Positions 10,525 through 22,115 of a stretch of DNA of 64,000 nucleotides are shown here, piece after piece. Each line of letters opens with the position of its first letter. Position 1 is the first letter of the stretch. The notes under the pieces are model-generated. The model was given only the letters and a program-made list of their open reading frames with translations, made no database searches and was not told the origin of the DNA. Both the position numbers and the translations under genes were made by a program. The stretch comes from Phytophthora hibernalis (taxonomy: Eukaryota; Oomycota; Peronosporomycetes; Peronosporales; Peronosporaceae): positions 992,001-1,056,000 of the forward strand of contig JAAKBF010000171.1 in NCBI GenBank assembly GCA_012656075.1, written 5' to 3'.

Positions 10525-10940
10525 AGCTACTGAATGTCAGTTTCGATTTTGCATTCCGTCGTTGACACGGATCAACACGCCTATCAATTGAGAGGCCCTC
10601 CGAGATCCAGATGCACCATCATCAAGCCTAGTCCAGAGGACCTATTCTCCACACTAGAAAGGACACGATCAACACCCAGACTGTACTACTGGCACTCTAA
10701 AATATCAGCGAGCACACTCCGATCACTTTGTACCACATAAACCCAACGTTGGGCACTGCCAAAACGGTTGGTGGCACAGCAACCATTTTTCGGAGCACCG
10801 AATCGAATATCTACCTATTACAATACTGCATTTTGTTCGTTTTAGCCAATCAAAAGACGGCATCATCCTGCACCGATCTCACTTGTTGGCACCTCCGATC
10901 TTTCCCCGAGCCAACAAGACCCCTTCCCTTCACCACCACT
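10525..10940. other. No recognisable gene
   Basis: About 400 bp with no convincing reading frame or family motif. It lies between the antisense Ty3 scrap and the MULE transposase and may hold the MULE 5' end, but I could not pair terminal inverted repeats by eye. Confidence 0.4.
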
Positions 10941-10946
10941 GCCACG

Positions 10947-12819
10947 ATGCCTCGCCGCCTGCCCTGGAAACAACTAGCGACCGAGCTTCCCGAGCCGACG
11001 CTGATCTCCTCCTCGAAACGTCCAAGAGCGACCTCTACACGTGCACCATTTGCACAGTTCCCGATCCCCATGTAATGCGCGTCCAGCATCTTCGCTGTGA
11101 ATGCGCCTCTTGCGCTAAGGCCTCGCCATGCCAGCGCTGCCCGTGGCGTCGCCGCGTGCGCACGTGCCAGATGCTTCAACTCGTCCACATGGACGAGCTG
11201 TATGCACACGCAACACCTCTTCGCTCCCCTCCCTCCAAGCCCCACCTCACGGCAGCAATGAAGGAGGTCGCCAGTGATTGGGCAGCGCAGGGCCTCAAGC
11301 CTCTGAGGGTTTGGAATGGGCTAATGCGACGCTTTAGTTTAGGCGAGGACGCAATGCCCGCCCTGGCTACTGTGCAGCGGTTTGTCCACCACCACGTGAC
11401 TACTCGCTTGGGTGGCAGCGACCTCCTCGGTGCTGTGCGGTTGAAGATTTGAGCTGCTGGCTACACCGGCCAAGAGGAAGAGGCCGACGCCTTCACTTTT
11501 GCGTGGCGCAACAACATGGATGGGAAGCCTGAGGTTGGTAATGGAACCGACAAGAATCCCTTTGTTGTTGGTATCTCCACCAAAAAGGTGCTGCGCCACG
11601 CTGATCGCGATCCGTCTACGTTTGTGTTACATGTGGATGCAACCTACAAGTTGTCGCAAGTTGGTTACCCTGTAATCGTCGTGGGGATTTCAGTCAAGGC
11701 CCGGCAGTTCCATCTTCTCGCAGTCTTTATTGTTTCGCAAGAGCGGGAAGAGCACTACACGGAGGTGATCTCGCTCTTATGCCGTATATTTCAATCAGTC
11801 ACGGGCAAGATGTTGCGGGTTCGCTACGCTATGGGCGACGCCGATCTCGCGCAATGGAACGCGCTCCAGCAAGTCTTTGGTGGCTGCCAAGACTTTATCT
11901 TTCTGAGGTGTTTTTTCACGTAGCCAAGAAGATTTATGAAAAGACAAGAGGGCTGGATGCTAGCGTTGCTGCGATGGTGTTGGCTCATCTCCACGAGCTT
12001 CACTTCACGAGAAATGAGGATGAGTATCTGAGAACGCTGAACACAGTGAAGGAAGCGTGGGCAAGGTGGACACAACTTCATCACTTCCAGGTTTATTTTG
12101 AGAAGACGTGGCTGAATGCAAGGGTGTGGCGGTGGCAGTGCTTCCAGTCACCAAGCGGCTTCACCACCAACAACAACCCTTGCGAGTCGTTCAACGCCGC
12201 CATCAAACGCGACGTGACTCTGCGCCGAAAGCTGAAAGTGGGGGCGTTGGTAGAGCAGTTGCTGGTGCTGTGCACCAGCGAGAGCATGCGGCTGCGGCAA
12301 TTTGCGTCGTCGACTGCGTTTTCGGAACGTCTCTGTCGTCGCGCTCGGGCGATGGCTCGACAGGGACTTCTCTACGAGCAGCCCTACGACCGCACCAGCA
12401 TCCCCTTCCTGTTGAGCGACGCGCCCTCGGAGCAGCAGAGCGACAGCATACATGTGGTCTCCATCCCGTGTACCCGCATCTTCGACGTCCTACACCGCCG
12501 CCCGAAAGAAGATCTGCCCGCCTCTGCCCAGCTTACACCGAGACCGCTAAGACGGAGCACCTTCGAATGCCTTCGTGCGGATGGGAGGTGAACGTTGCAG
12601 CGCACTTGCCCATGTCGCTTTCACATGAAGTTTGGAGCTTGCATCCATCTTCTGTACTGCCTTAATGCAGTAGGCAGCCTGGATCTCAGAGGTCGTGAGA
12701 CTCTCTTCTTCCGCGGAAGCAACAAGCGGAGGCGTGCTGATGCAGACCAATCTGCTGAATCTGCAGGCCAGGCTGCTGGACGCCCCCGCCACAACTGCCA
12801 AGCATTATCAACCGAGTGA
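10947..12819 (+). pseudogene. MULE transposase with SWIM zinc finger
   Basis: Contains the MULE transposase domain: STFVLHVDATYKLSQVGYPV (first catalytic Asp at about 11636), HLLAVFIVSQEREEHYTEVI, VRYAMGDADLAQWNALQQVF (second Asp), then after a frameshift near 11910 RCFFHVAKKIYE, and NNPCESFNAAIKRDVTLRRK with the third acidic residue (Glu). Downstream, after a TGA near 12589, CPCRFHMKFGACIHLLYCLN matches the CxC...CxH SWIM zinc finger that follows the catalytic domain in MULE and FAR1 proteins. An N-terminal Cys-rich region (CTICTVPDPHVMRVQHLRC, 11040-11160) may be a DNA-binding finger. Two stops and one frameshift are present. Confidence 0.85.
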
Positions 12820-13184
12820 GCACAACAACAATAAATACCAATAGAACTTTTGCAAAACAAACTGTATTCATACCTTATCAATGTGCGCCTTCAGTGCGCC
12901 CCGCGTCGCTGAGTGTGTTGCTCTGCATACAAGAGAACGTGGTGGCGGCGATGCACATGATCTTGGCGGCAGCAGACGTCTGCAAAGTACGGCACACGCG
13001 AGCTCGAAGCTGACGGCGGCACACGAAAACTTGGGGCTGGTAGCGGCACACGCCACCACGGCGCACACCGCATCGGAACGGCACAGCACCTGAACTGGCA
13101 GCCAGCGGCAGCGCACAAGAACTCGAGGCCAGCACGATGCACGCCGCCACAGCACAGGTCGCGCAAAGAAACTTTCTGGCGGCA

Positions 13185-13440
13185 CGGCGCGGCGCACAGG
13201 AACTTGGGGCCGGGGCGGCCCACGGGAACTGGAGGCCTGCTCGGTGCGGCGTACGGGAACTGGAGGACTGCGCGGTGCGGCACGGCGCACGGGAACTGGA
13301 GGTCTGCGCGGCATGGCGCGGCGCACGAGAACTGGAGGACTGCGCGGTGCGGCACGGCGCACAGGAACTTGGGGACGGGGCGACGCGGCGCGGCGCACGG
13401 GAACTTGGGGGCACACAGGAACTGGGGGCGGGGGCGATGG
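13185..13440. repeat. GC-rich minisatellite, 36-bp unit
   Basis: Successive units of the form CGCGGTGCGGCACGGCGCAC followed by GGGAACTGGAGGTCTG recur every 36 bp between about 13240 and 13375, with degenerate copies on both sides. It produces long meaningless open frames in several phases (for example 242 antisense codons at 12878-13606). The broader region 12880-13440 is built of related AACTTGGGG / GGCGGCGCAC elements. Confidence 0.7.
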
Positions 13441-13479
13441 CGCCGCTCGCCGGCACGGCGCAGGATATATAATCTGATG

Positions 13480-15300
13480 GCTTTTCGAAAGGTGCTGGAA
13501 AGAGGGGGCGTTCCTTTGACCTACCTCTCGAATCGAATACAGCATCAAATCCACTGGTGGACCACCAGTGACTCGCTGGTCCGGTGGTGGCTGGCGGGCA
13601 CCGCAAATCCGGTGGCCTGTCTTTCTATTCGGTGCTCATGGAGCTTTTGCAGTGCTGGACTGATTTCCTTCAGTTGTTTATGGCATTTCCTCCCTCGTCC
13701 AGAGTGTTGCCCGACATCCCGTTCCCGGTGACAACTCCATTAGGCACGGAGTCGGGCCGTGCCACGCGGCCTTTTTGCTTGACACGGCCTAGGCTCAGCG
13801 CACCACGGCCATCTAGACCCAGCCGAGACGCTGTGCCCAGCTATCTTCCTAATACCAGACACGGCCATCTCGGTCTGAAACATGACTCCCTTTGACGGCT
13901 TATATACGCGGTACAAATGCTGCGGCTGCGAAGCAGACAGCGGATATACTTTATCGTTCCATGCTCATATTCTTTCAAAGATCGAATAATATAAGTATAC
14001 AAGACCGTGCGCTATCGCCCGGGTGAGCTCTGAAATTTAAATGAAATGGTGAAGTGAACTACTTGGCTTAAACACCTACCGGCATCATGTTTCTACAGGT
14101 TAATTTTTCTACATGTTAAGGCTTTCAGCGCGTTTGCGGAGGTTGAAGCCTCGGCGCTTACAGCCTTGTCAAAAGCTTGCCCTCAGGTGCCCCTGGAAAT
14201 GTTTAAAAAATAGAAGAGTGAGTTTTAAAATTGTGGTGGGGACACCAACATGAGGAGTGGTGAATTGCATTTTGGTTACATCGTGGAAGATACTCAGTTT
14301 GATACATATCTGCGGAGGGACCTGTTAGTTGAGTACATGTAGCTTCCTACTTTGCTTCAGTCACATCTAAGTAGTCTTGAGCATCTTCAGATTCTGGTTG
14401 CACGATGTGGGTAGTACCCACTGGGTATGAGCAAGCCGCTACGAAGTGGATAAAGTTTTTTGTCCAGCCACTGCGATGAAGTGCCGGGTTCTACAAAGCC
14501 GTGACGTTGCACGGAACAGCTCCGGATTTTGGTTTATATGTAGTACTGAGGGTTGACCCGCAACCAAATGCCACCAGATTTCACCACTTTTCACCTTATT
14601 TCACCACTTTGTGTGAGGCACACCAGTCCCAATTTCCCAAGTATTTGGGTTGCAATAACACAATCAAAACGCGAACACTCGCTGCTGCACTCGCTCAAAC
14701 GTGTTTCACTGTGGTCGAACGCCGGCGGCGTAGTCAAAGGCGGCTTGGTCTCCCAGGCAGTCGCCAAGCAGATGGCGGGGATGATCAAGGTGTTGCGTGT
14801 CAAGTCAAACGAGAAGCAGCCGCTGGGTCACGAATGATGACTCGTACTCGGCCGTCTTGACCGCGGCATGTGCCGTGCTGAACAAGTAAAACGAGAATCA
14901 TCCACGAGACAGCCACGAGATGCACGGCAGTTGCGACGGCCTGCTGGTCATGAAGAACGTCGTGCGTCTGCAACACGCAACGTGCCTCCAGCGCTGTGGT
15001 ATTTTGCCGTCACCTCACGTTGAAGTCGTAAAAGAAGCCGCTGGTCTCGCAAACCCTTTGCAAGGTCTATAGCAGCGAGCGACACATCTTCGCCCGCTCT
15101 ACAAACACCACGTGAGTCACATGTAGTCCAGGAACATGTACAGACAACGACGGTGAAATCCGCCACACCATAAAAACCCGCCCACAGCACAACATGTTTA
15201 CAACTCAAGTCAAAGTATTTTAACCAATAGAAATCCTACTTGTAACGACTGGCTACTGCTACGCAGCAGCAAACTGCGCCCTCGGTTGAAATTGTATCAC
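13480..15300. other. Gene-free stretch
   Basis: About 1.8 kb without a supportable gene. The GC-rich first part (13480-13900) gives way to AT-richer sequence. At 14407-14428 there is a 22-bp partly palindromic sequence (GTGGGTAGTACCCACTGGGT and two more bases) that recurs in reverse orientation at 61912-61933. The last few hundred bases may hold the 5' flank of the pogo-like element. Confidence 0.5.
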
Positions 15301-15307
15301 TTTCGAG

Positions 15308-16914
15308 ATGCCACCACAACGCTCGTACTCGATTCGTACTAGGCGCGAGTCCATTGCATTGGCCGAGGCCGTAGGCTGTAGACCTGCGTCGGAGCAGCTG
15401 GGGATTCCACGCCGCACGCTGCGCGATTGGCTGGACAACAAGGAAAACATCGAGGAATTTGACGGAGCCCAGACTAGCAAGACACTCGGCGGACAAGGAT
15501 CAAAAGCATTGTGCCCTTCGCACACGACTTGGTGACGTTTATGAAGGATGTGAGACGTGAAGAAGAGGTAAAATCGCACTAAACCGTGTGCTAATTCTGT
15601 TTGTACTAAGTTTGCTATCTGGTTGTGTTTGTTATACACGTAAGTACTTGTGTACAGGTCCAATGATTGAGTACATGAAGGACCAGCAACCTCGCTGGCT
15701 TAAACGCTATCTGGAATCCAAAGACAGCCCGGAAAAGGGTTTGAACGCGTTAATGAGACTATGTCAGCGGTTGGCAGCACGGTAAACAATAACGGAGCAA
15801 TGATCTTTTATTTATCTTATTGACGTTTATTTATTCGTGTTTAGCCATGGATTTTCGGTTCAAAAGCCCCAGTACGCAAAAAATGAGGAAGACATGAACG
15901 AATCCCACTGGAAGTTTGCGGTAGAATTTTGGAGTGAATACGGTTCGTTTCCTCCACGCGCAATCTACAACGTTGACGAGACGGCTATATATTACGATAT
16001 GCCGCCTCTCAAGATCTGGGCTTTAAAAGGGCGAAGAGGATCTGCTAAGGTCAAGCGCACGCAGAAACATTCTGGTCGAATGACGGCAGTAATTACTGCC
16101 CGAGCGGATGGTGGGGTTTTATTTATTTTTGATGATCTGTCGCTAACATTAATTAATTATTTAGGCAAAAAGCTTCCGATTCTTTTTATTTTACGTGCTA
16201 TACCGGGAGGACCGTTGGAGAAGGACGAATTGCCGACGTACCCACATGGTCATGTGTACACGGTGCAGGAGAACGGATGGATGGATGCAACAGTTTGGTC
16301 ATACTACGTGCGCGAGTTGCTCAAATATGAGATAGACGCACCGTCCGTTCTCCTGCTCGATAATTTTGATGCTCATGTGTCTGATGAAGGCATCGATATC
16401 GTCCAGGAAACGACTTCGGCGCTCGTGTGCCAACTTCCGGCCAACAGTACCGCAGTCTGTCAGCCCCTCGAAGTTGGGGTGATGGGCCCTCTCAAGAAAA
16501 ATTACGGGGTTGTGGCTGACAGAGGCCAATGTATCGCGTGCATCAGCGGGGGTGACGACGGATAGCGAATCAAGCGCGTTCCCGGGTGAAGTGTGTGCCA
16601 AGTGAACATGGCGGAGGCGTGTGTGTGCTTGGATGATTGCGTGTACTGGGAGGAGTGTCTGTGCGGTGGAGACTGTGTATGCTACGATGCGTGTGTGTGC
16701 AATGATCAGAGTTGTGAGCGCAGCGCGGAAGTAGCTGGAGCCAGCGAGGCGAATGGTAAGCGACCAAGCAAAACAGGATAGAAGCGGCTATCGGCGGTGG
16801 AAAGGAGGCGTGCCACGATAGAGCGTACAATCAAGGTGTGGGGGAGCTATCGAGCGAATTGATAGCCAAAAGCTTCGAGAAAGCTATTCCGAAGAGTCCA
16901 ATTGTTGAAGTGTA
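15308..16914 (+). pseudogene. Pogo-like DDE transposase with three short introns
   Basis: Starts at ATG 15308 with an HTH of the pipsqueak/CENP-B type (CRPASEQLGIPRRTLRDWLD). The catalytic domain carries IYNVDETAIYYDMPPLKIWA and, further on, PSVLLLDNFDAHVSD, the first two Asp of the DDE_1 family, followed by QLPANSTAVCQPLEVGVMGP. Three GT-AG introns explain the breaks: about 15568-15657 (90 nt), 15782-15844 (63 nt, AT-rich) and 16111-16164 (54 nt, in frame so the ORF reads through). A frameshift remains near 15495, and near 16505 the frame is lost; SELIAKSFEKAIP-like residues (about 16855-16890) mark the original C-terminus after a short GTGTGT-rich Cys-codon insertion-like stretch (16593-16730). 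Confidence 0.75.
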
Positions 16915-16919
16915 ATACA

Positions 16920-17625
16920 GAAAGCCAGTAGTGTGTTTCTGTCCGTGTGTCGTACGTTTCTGTTTTGTTTCTGTGCAAAGGTTGGTATTTTCCTCCAATC
17001 AAATGGCTGGGCGGATTTTCTTGTCGAATCCCATTTTTATGGAGGATGTTATTCAGATAGGGGCGGATTTCACCGTCGTTGTCTGTACATTTTTGCGTCG
17101 GTGACAGCAGCTTTGCTTAAATGATTTGGCTACACGCGTCTGACGTAAACGTGCCACCGGTAAGCTGCTCGAAGCGTATTATTACAACGTGAAAACCGCT
17201 CTAAATTGTACATCTCTGTTGTCTGTGTGTTAGCTCATAGGCCCTGAGGGTTGACAGCTAGATCTCCACACCTTTTTTTCGGTGTCGACAACTTGAGCAT
17301 GACGTCTCCTTGCGTTTTCTTGAGGTGGGTGTCGGCCCGGAGTTTTCTGGGACAGAGAAATGCTTCGGCTTTTTCTTCGGTGCACTGATGGGTTTCAAGC
17401 AGCAATTGTGGAGATTCGCGTGTGAGGGTCTGGATAGAGTGAGAAAAAGCATATTCCTAAAAAATCCGATTTCATTTGCCATTTCGGTTTGGCAATTCAG
17501 ATTCCATCTTGAGCAGTTGCTGAATGTGCTCTTCGGATTTGAAGACAGACGGAAGTTCGGAAGAAGCTGCCAATTGACCGGTTCTTGGAGACGATGTCGG
17601 TTGAGCATTGCTGATCTCGAATAGG
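16920..17625. other. No recognisable gene
   Basis: About 700 bp between the pogo-like and the antisense transposase genes. Open frames of about 100-116 codons exist on both strands (17258-17608 minus, 17310-17624 plus) but overlap each other and show no family signature. Probably transposon flank or 3' sequence of the antisense gene. Confidence 0.4.
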
Positions 17626-17629
17626 TAAC

Positions 17630-20600
17630 TTGGAGTGACAGCTATCGTCGATGATGCTGGCAGCGAGCCAACGAAGGGAATCTGAACTTCAGCCTCCAAC
17701 AATTTTACTCGTGTCGGCTTGTGTTGCGATGGCGTTGCTGTGTGTGCCGGTCCCGCTATTTGCTGCAATGTTCCTGCGTCAGCCACGCTGTTGTTTTCAA
17801 CATCTTTGATGCTTCTAGGTCTCGGACAGTTACCAATTGTAGGTGGAGACTCGACATCTTCCGTTCGTTCACCAGCCTTTCTGAGGGGGCCTTGAATTTA
17901 ATGAATGTTGAGACTTGATCTGCGGTTGTAAGCTCGCTTCAATTTCTCCCAGCGTGCGAGCAGGTTGGCAGGTGATTTCGACACGATGCCGCCACATATA
18001 CAACTTGAAAAGTCGTAAACATAGATGAAAACTTGCCGTTTCTTTCGGATGCCGCTCATTTGTCGGAGAGAGTCAAACATATCAATCAATTTGAAAGGAT
18101 TACTCGTGTCCCGTGAGATCATCATTGACTTGCGCTGAGCTAGTAAATTTGAATAACCCTCGGGCTGCAGCATCGACAACCGTTTGACCAGTCTCGTGTT
18201 TCGTGATACCGTCAATCTTCGAGTAAAGCGTGGTGTAACTACGACGGCGCAGCTTCAGCTGCTTGTTTTGAATTCGACGCCACAACAATGTTATACATGA
18301 TGGTAGTGACTATATCACATTGTTCCCAGCTGCGACCAGACTTTGACTGTTCGTTACGAAGTTGCCGAAGTAGTGCAAATTCCTCAAATGAGCATCCGAC
18401 TGTCGCTTCGTAGTCAAGCTCGGGGAGGCAGAGCGAGTTGAAGAAAGCAGCCTTCGGTAGATGGCTAGTGGAAGAAAAGACGACTTGGTTGGATAGAAGC
18501 TCCTTTATGTTGGTGCTGCACTGGTATGAACAGCTGAGATTTTGCTCGAGGACCTCGTATCAACCTGCGCCGCAGTCTCAAACAGCTGGTCCCATTGTAG
18601 AAATCCAAAATCGTTGTCGGTGCTGGACCGATACTGAGGTGGCGAGAGCTGTGCGGAGAGGATCTTGGACACAAATTCCAACTGGGGTGACTCTGCAATT
18701 ACACAACGGCATATACTGGCTGTCTGAGCTAGCGTGATGATGTCTGAATGCTCTAGTGGTGAATTGCGGCCGTATCTCGAACCGATTTTCAGATTTTTCC
18801 TCAGATAAATACATCCAGGATGAGGAGACCGATATCAGCTGACACCGATCTTGCCAGCAGCTTCTTCAATGCAGAGGGAAACCCTTCAAGTTGACTGGTG
18901 AAGAGTACACGAACACTCTTGCCACCGCCTTCTTCGTATGTGTTGGACTCCACGTATAGATCACCAAGTTCAATCTGAGCTATATTGCTGCTCATTTTGA
19001 GCCTCAAACACCCGCTCCACACTGTCTCACTGCATTTCACATCACGTAGGATCACAGCAGTCACTGCATTACGAATACGAGCAGCCATCTCTGTTGGTAG
19101 ACGGATCTGCCCATCCACACCGTACATTGGATCATGCATTCGCTTCGACAGTTGTTTCTTTGCGACCTTGTCCTTCAACTTTTCAGTTAATCCCTGCACT
19201 ACATGAAACGGATCTTGATGAACACCGACCGAATCCCCGAACACACTGCTTACCATGTTGCGGACGGAGTTTGCGTTGTCGCTGATCACAAAGCACTCTG
19301 ATTCATCTTCCACGGCGGGAAGCGCTCGCTTCATGTGCTCCCGAAGCTCTCGCGTTTCATCTGACCGCGTAATGCGGCAACCGACGGCATATACTGGCTG
19401 TCTGAGCTAGCGTGATGATGTCTGAATGCTCTAGTGGTGAATTGCGGCCGTATCTCGAACCGATTTTCAGATTTTTCCTCAGATAAATACATCCAGGATG
19501 AGGAGACCGATATCAGCTGACACCGATCTTGCCAGCAGCTTCTTCAATGCAGAGGGAAACCCTTCAAGTTGACTGGTGAAGAGTACACGAACACTCTTGC
19601 CACCGCCTTCTTCGTATGTGTTGGACTCCACGTATAGATCACCAAGTTCAATCTGAGCTATATTGCTGCTCATTTTGAGCCTCAAACACCCGCTCCACAC
19701 TGTCTCACTGCATTTCACATCACGTAGGATCACAGCAGTCACTGCATTACGAATACGAGCAGCCATCTCTGTTGGTAGACGGATCTGCCCATCCACACCG
19801 TACATTGGATCATGCATTCGCTTCGACAGTTGTTTCTTTGCGACCTTGTCCTTCAACTTTCAGTTAATCCCTGCACTACATGAAACGGATCTTGATGAAC
19901 ACCGACCGAATCCCCGAACACACTGCTTACCATGTTGCGGACGGAGTTTGCGTTGTCGCTGATCACAAAGCACTCTGATTCATCTTCCACGGCGGGAAGC
20001 GCTCGCTTCATGTGCTCCCGAAGCTCTCGCGTTTCATCTGACCGCGTAATGCGGCAACCGACGATATGTCCAATTTCATTTTGAAGCAAAAGCAGCATCT
20101 TTGCATCCGTCATACTCTCGCGTTTACCTGTCCCGCCAGGCCAAACTTTCAACCGCTTACAAAACTTCACTGAATGGTCCATTCGCAGCGCTTTCTTAAC
20201 TTCCACACAATACATAACTTGCTCACAAAGGGAACTGTAGATACGAGAAGATTGCATCCACGCCGTTGACAACGTCTCAGCACCAACAGGACTCTGGTTG
20301 GATCAATATTGAGCTGTGAGTGAAGGGGTTGGAGCCAAGTACAGCGGATTCGAGAGACGGTGCTGGCGAACTTGATCAGCGAACAGACAGAACAACTTGT
20401 AGTAGCGTTTCTCTCGATGTCGTTAGACAGTACTTGATAGGCCGTGAGGGAAGAGCATTCCTTCGTGTACCAGATCCATGGGGTCCTTCCATACTTCTTA
20501 GTTAGCACATACGGAAAGTGCATTATGAGTTTTGCTTCGCGCTGCATTTAGGAAGAGGTTACCGTTGAAAAACAATTCTTTGAGACACACCGGTACTTAA

Positions 20601-20827
20601 TATAGAGTAGATGGTACTTAGTATCCACCTCTTCCACCACCCGCTGTTTGTACTCCTTCAAGAGCGGCGTACATGTGCAACCAGGAATCACGCAGAAGGA
20701 CTTCCGCGATACTTGTACAGATTCCGGGATCCACCCAAGCAAAGGCCAGTATAAGCATAGAGAAAAGAACATCTCCTCGTCCCGATTCTAGATATTGTAT
20801 CACAGGAGGAAAGCGTCGTGCCGCCAT
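17630..20827 (-). pseudogene. DDE-like transposase of an unnamed oomycete family, internally duplicated
   Basis: Reading the minus strand from 20827: an N-terminal region with FCVIPGCTCTPLLKEYKQRV and YIKYRCVSKNC (a possible zinc-binding CxC...C pair), then YVLTKKYGRTPWIWYTKECS, then a catalytic-looking core FVISDNANSVRNMVSSVFGD followed by GVHQDPFHVVQGLTEKLKDK, which has the Asp-containing DN and QDPFH patterns of ISL3-like/DDE transposases. C-terminal parts (EATVGCSFEEFALLRQLRNE, about 18355-18415, and IRKKRQVFIYVYDFSSCICG, about 17985-18045) follow through frameshifts. A 678-bp tandem duplication (18706-20062) splits the core. I cannot name the superfamily with confidence. Confidence 0.55.
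18706..20063. repeat. Near-perfect 678/677-bp tandem direct duplication
   Basis: Copy 1 (18706-19383) and copy 2 (19384-20060) match base for base as far as I compared, apart from one T missing in copy 2: CAACTTTTCAG (about 19187) versus CAACTTTCAG (about 19855). The repeat starts ACGGCATATACTGGCTGTCT in both copies, and a 3-bp ACG lies at the outer junctions, so it could have arisen by microhomology. The single-base difference shifts the antisense transposase frame. Either a very recent duplication or an assembly artefact. Confidence 0.95.
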
Positions 20828-20829
20828 GG

Positions 20830-22110
20830 CTTCACAGGTGAGTCGCCTGATTTCTTGCTGCGATGCAGTCTACATACCACTCAATTCGCAAACGATAACT
20901 TTTCAAATCTAGCAGCAATCTGAGCATCTGAGATTGGAGGTCGGAATCGGATTTGTCGGGGCCTGTCGACCTCGGCACATCCTATAAACCCGGATTTTAC
21001 TTCTGGTGTGAAATTTGACATTTAGCTTAGATGGATAACTAAACTTCCAAACTAAGTTTCAAAGTGGGCGATATGAAAATATCAACTTTCGTTTCACATT
21101 GTATCAGTTTAAAAAATCGTTGTAAATCGTTATGAAGTTCCTAAACACAACGCTGTCACGGGTTTCAAGGGTGAAGCTCGGATGAAGTTTCCTGTCAGCA
21201 TCTCAGACTTTCATGATTTGAAGCAAGATGACATCCGTCCTCCAGGCGACTTCAAAGTTTATACGATGTTGAAAAAGACTCAAAATCATACATAACCTCC
21301 ACAAATATTAAGTTTCAGTAGACTCGTTTTGTACCACTAGCACGAGCCTTAATTAAAGTATTGAAGTGCCCACTGGTAAGTTGCCAGTGCTTGTTTATAA
21401 TCACAGCCTAACAAGGGCCGCTTACAGTTAATATAGAGTCAGCATGTGCATATAACGTTAGTAGATTTCATACAGAGTGACTCGACCTATATGATCACGT
21501 CCTCGGCGCATATCCTGCGCCTGCTTCGCAGCAGAATCTGCTACATGTAGGTACATGTAGTGTCATAGATGATAATCTGGGTAGGTCCAGGTAGCATCCC
21601 GGCCAAGCCAATAAGGTCGCGTTAAGGCTTTCATGGTGGTAGTTTTGCCTTTGAGGCGTACAGGTAGCCATAACACTTGGCGGCTAGCTTTGAGTCCGCA
21701 ACTCGCGTACCAGCAGGACTACATTTGAGACCGCGTCAAGCCACAATATGCTAACGAACCTAAGTACGAATCGCGATTTAAGCACTCCATTCATAGGAGG
21801 TACATCTCCTCTTTCCTGTGATGTACTCAAGTCCAGGATAAGTTGAAAACTGACCAGGTACTGGTCGTCTGAAAATACCCCCAATCTTACTTCGTCGACA
21901 AAATGTTTTGATGTCCCCCGGTTCAGATTTTCATGCTGAATCCGGTGGACCTAGCCTCTGATTCGGCCTCCTTCATAATCTAATTTATGTTTTTGTGTGG
22001 TGGTACCAAAATATCAGGGGTATATTCTGTCTCAAAATGCCTATTTTTAAAAAAATGAACGGAAGGATCATTATGAATTACTGCTAACATTTTGGTCAAC
22101 ACTCAAACAT
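20830..22110. other. Gene-free AT-rich stretch
   Basis: About 1.3 kb with no supportable gene. The only frame over 60 codons is antisense at 21684-21884 and has no recognisable feature. A variant ACATGTAGGTACATGTAG repeat is present near 21544-21560. Confidence 0.5.
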
Positions 22111-22115
22111 TTACC

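Noticed and set aside
12878..13606. 242-codon antisense open frame, Ser/Pro/Arg-rich
   Set aside because: Created by the 36-bp GC-rich minisatellite; open in several phases on both strands and without domain or start context.
16593..16781. Cysteine-rich small protein (62 codons) resembling a secreted peptide
   Set aside because: The Cys codons come from a GTGTGT-type simple repeat within the pogo-like gene; no signal peptide.
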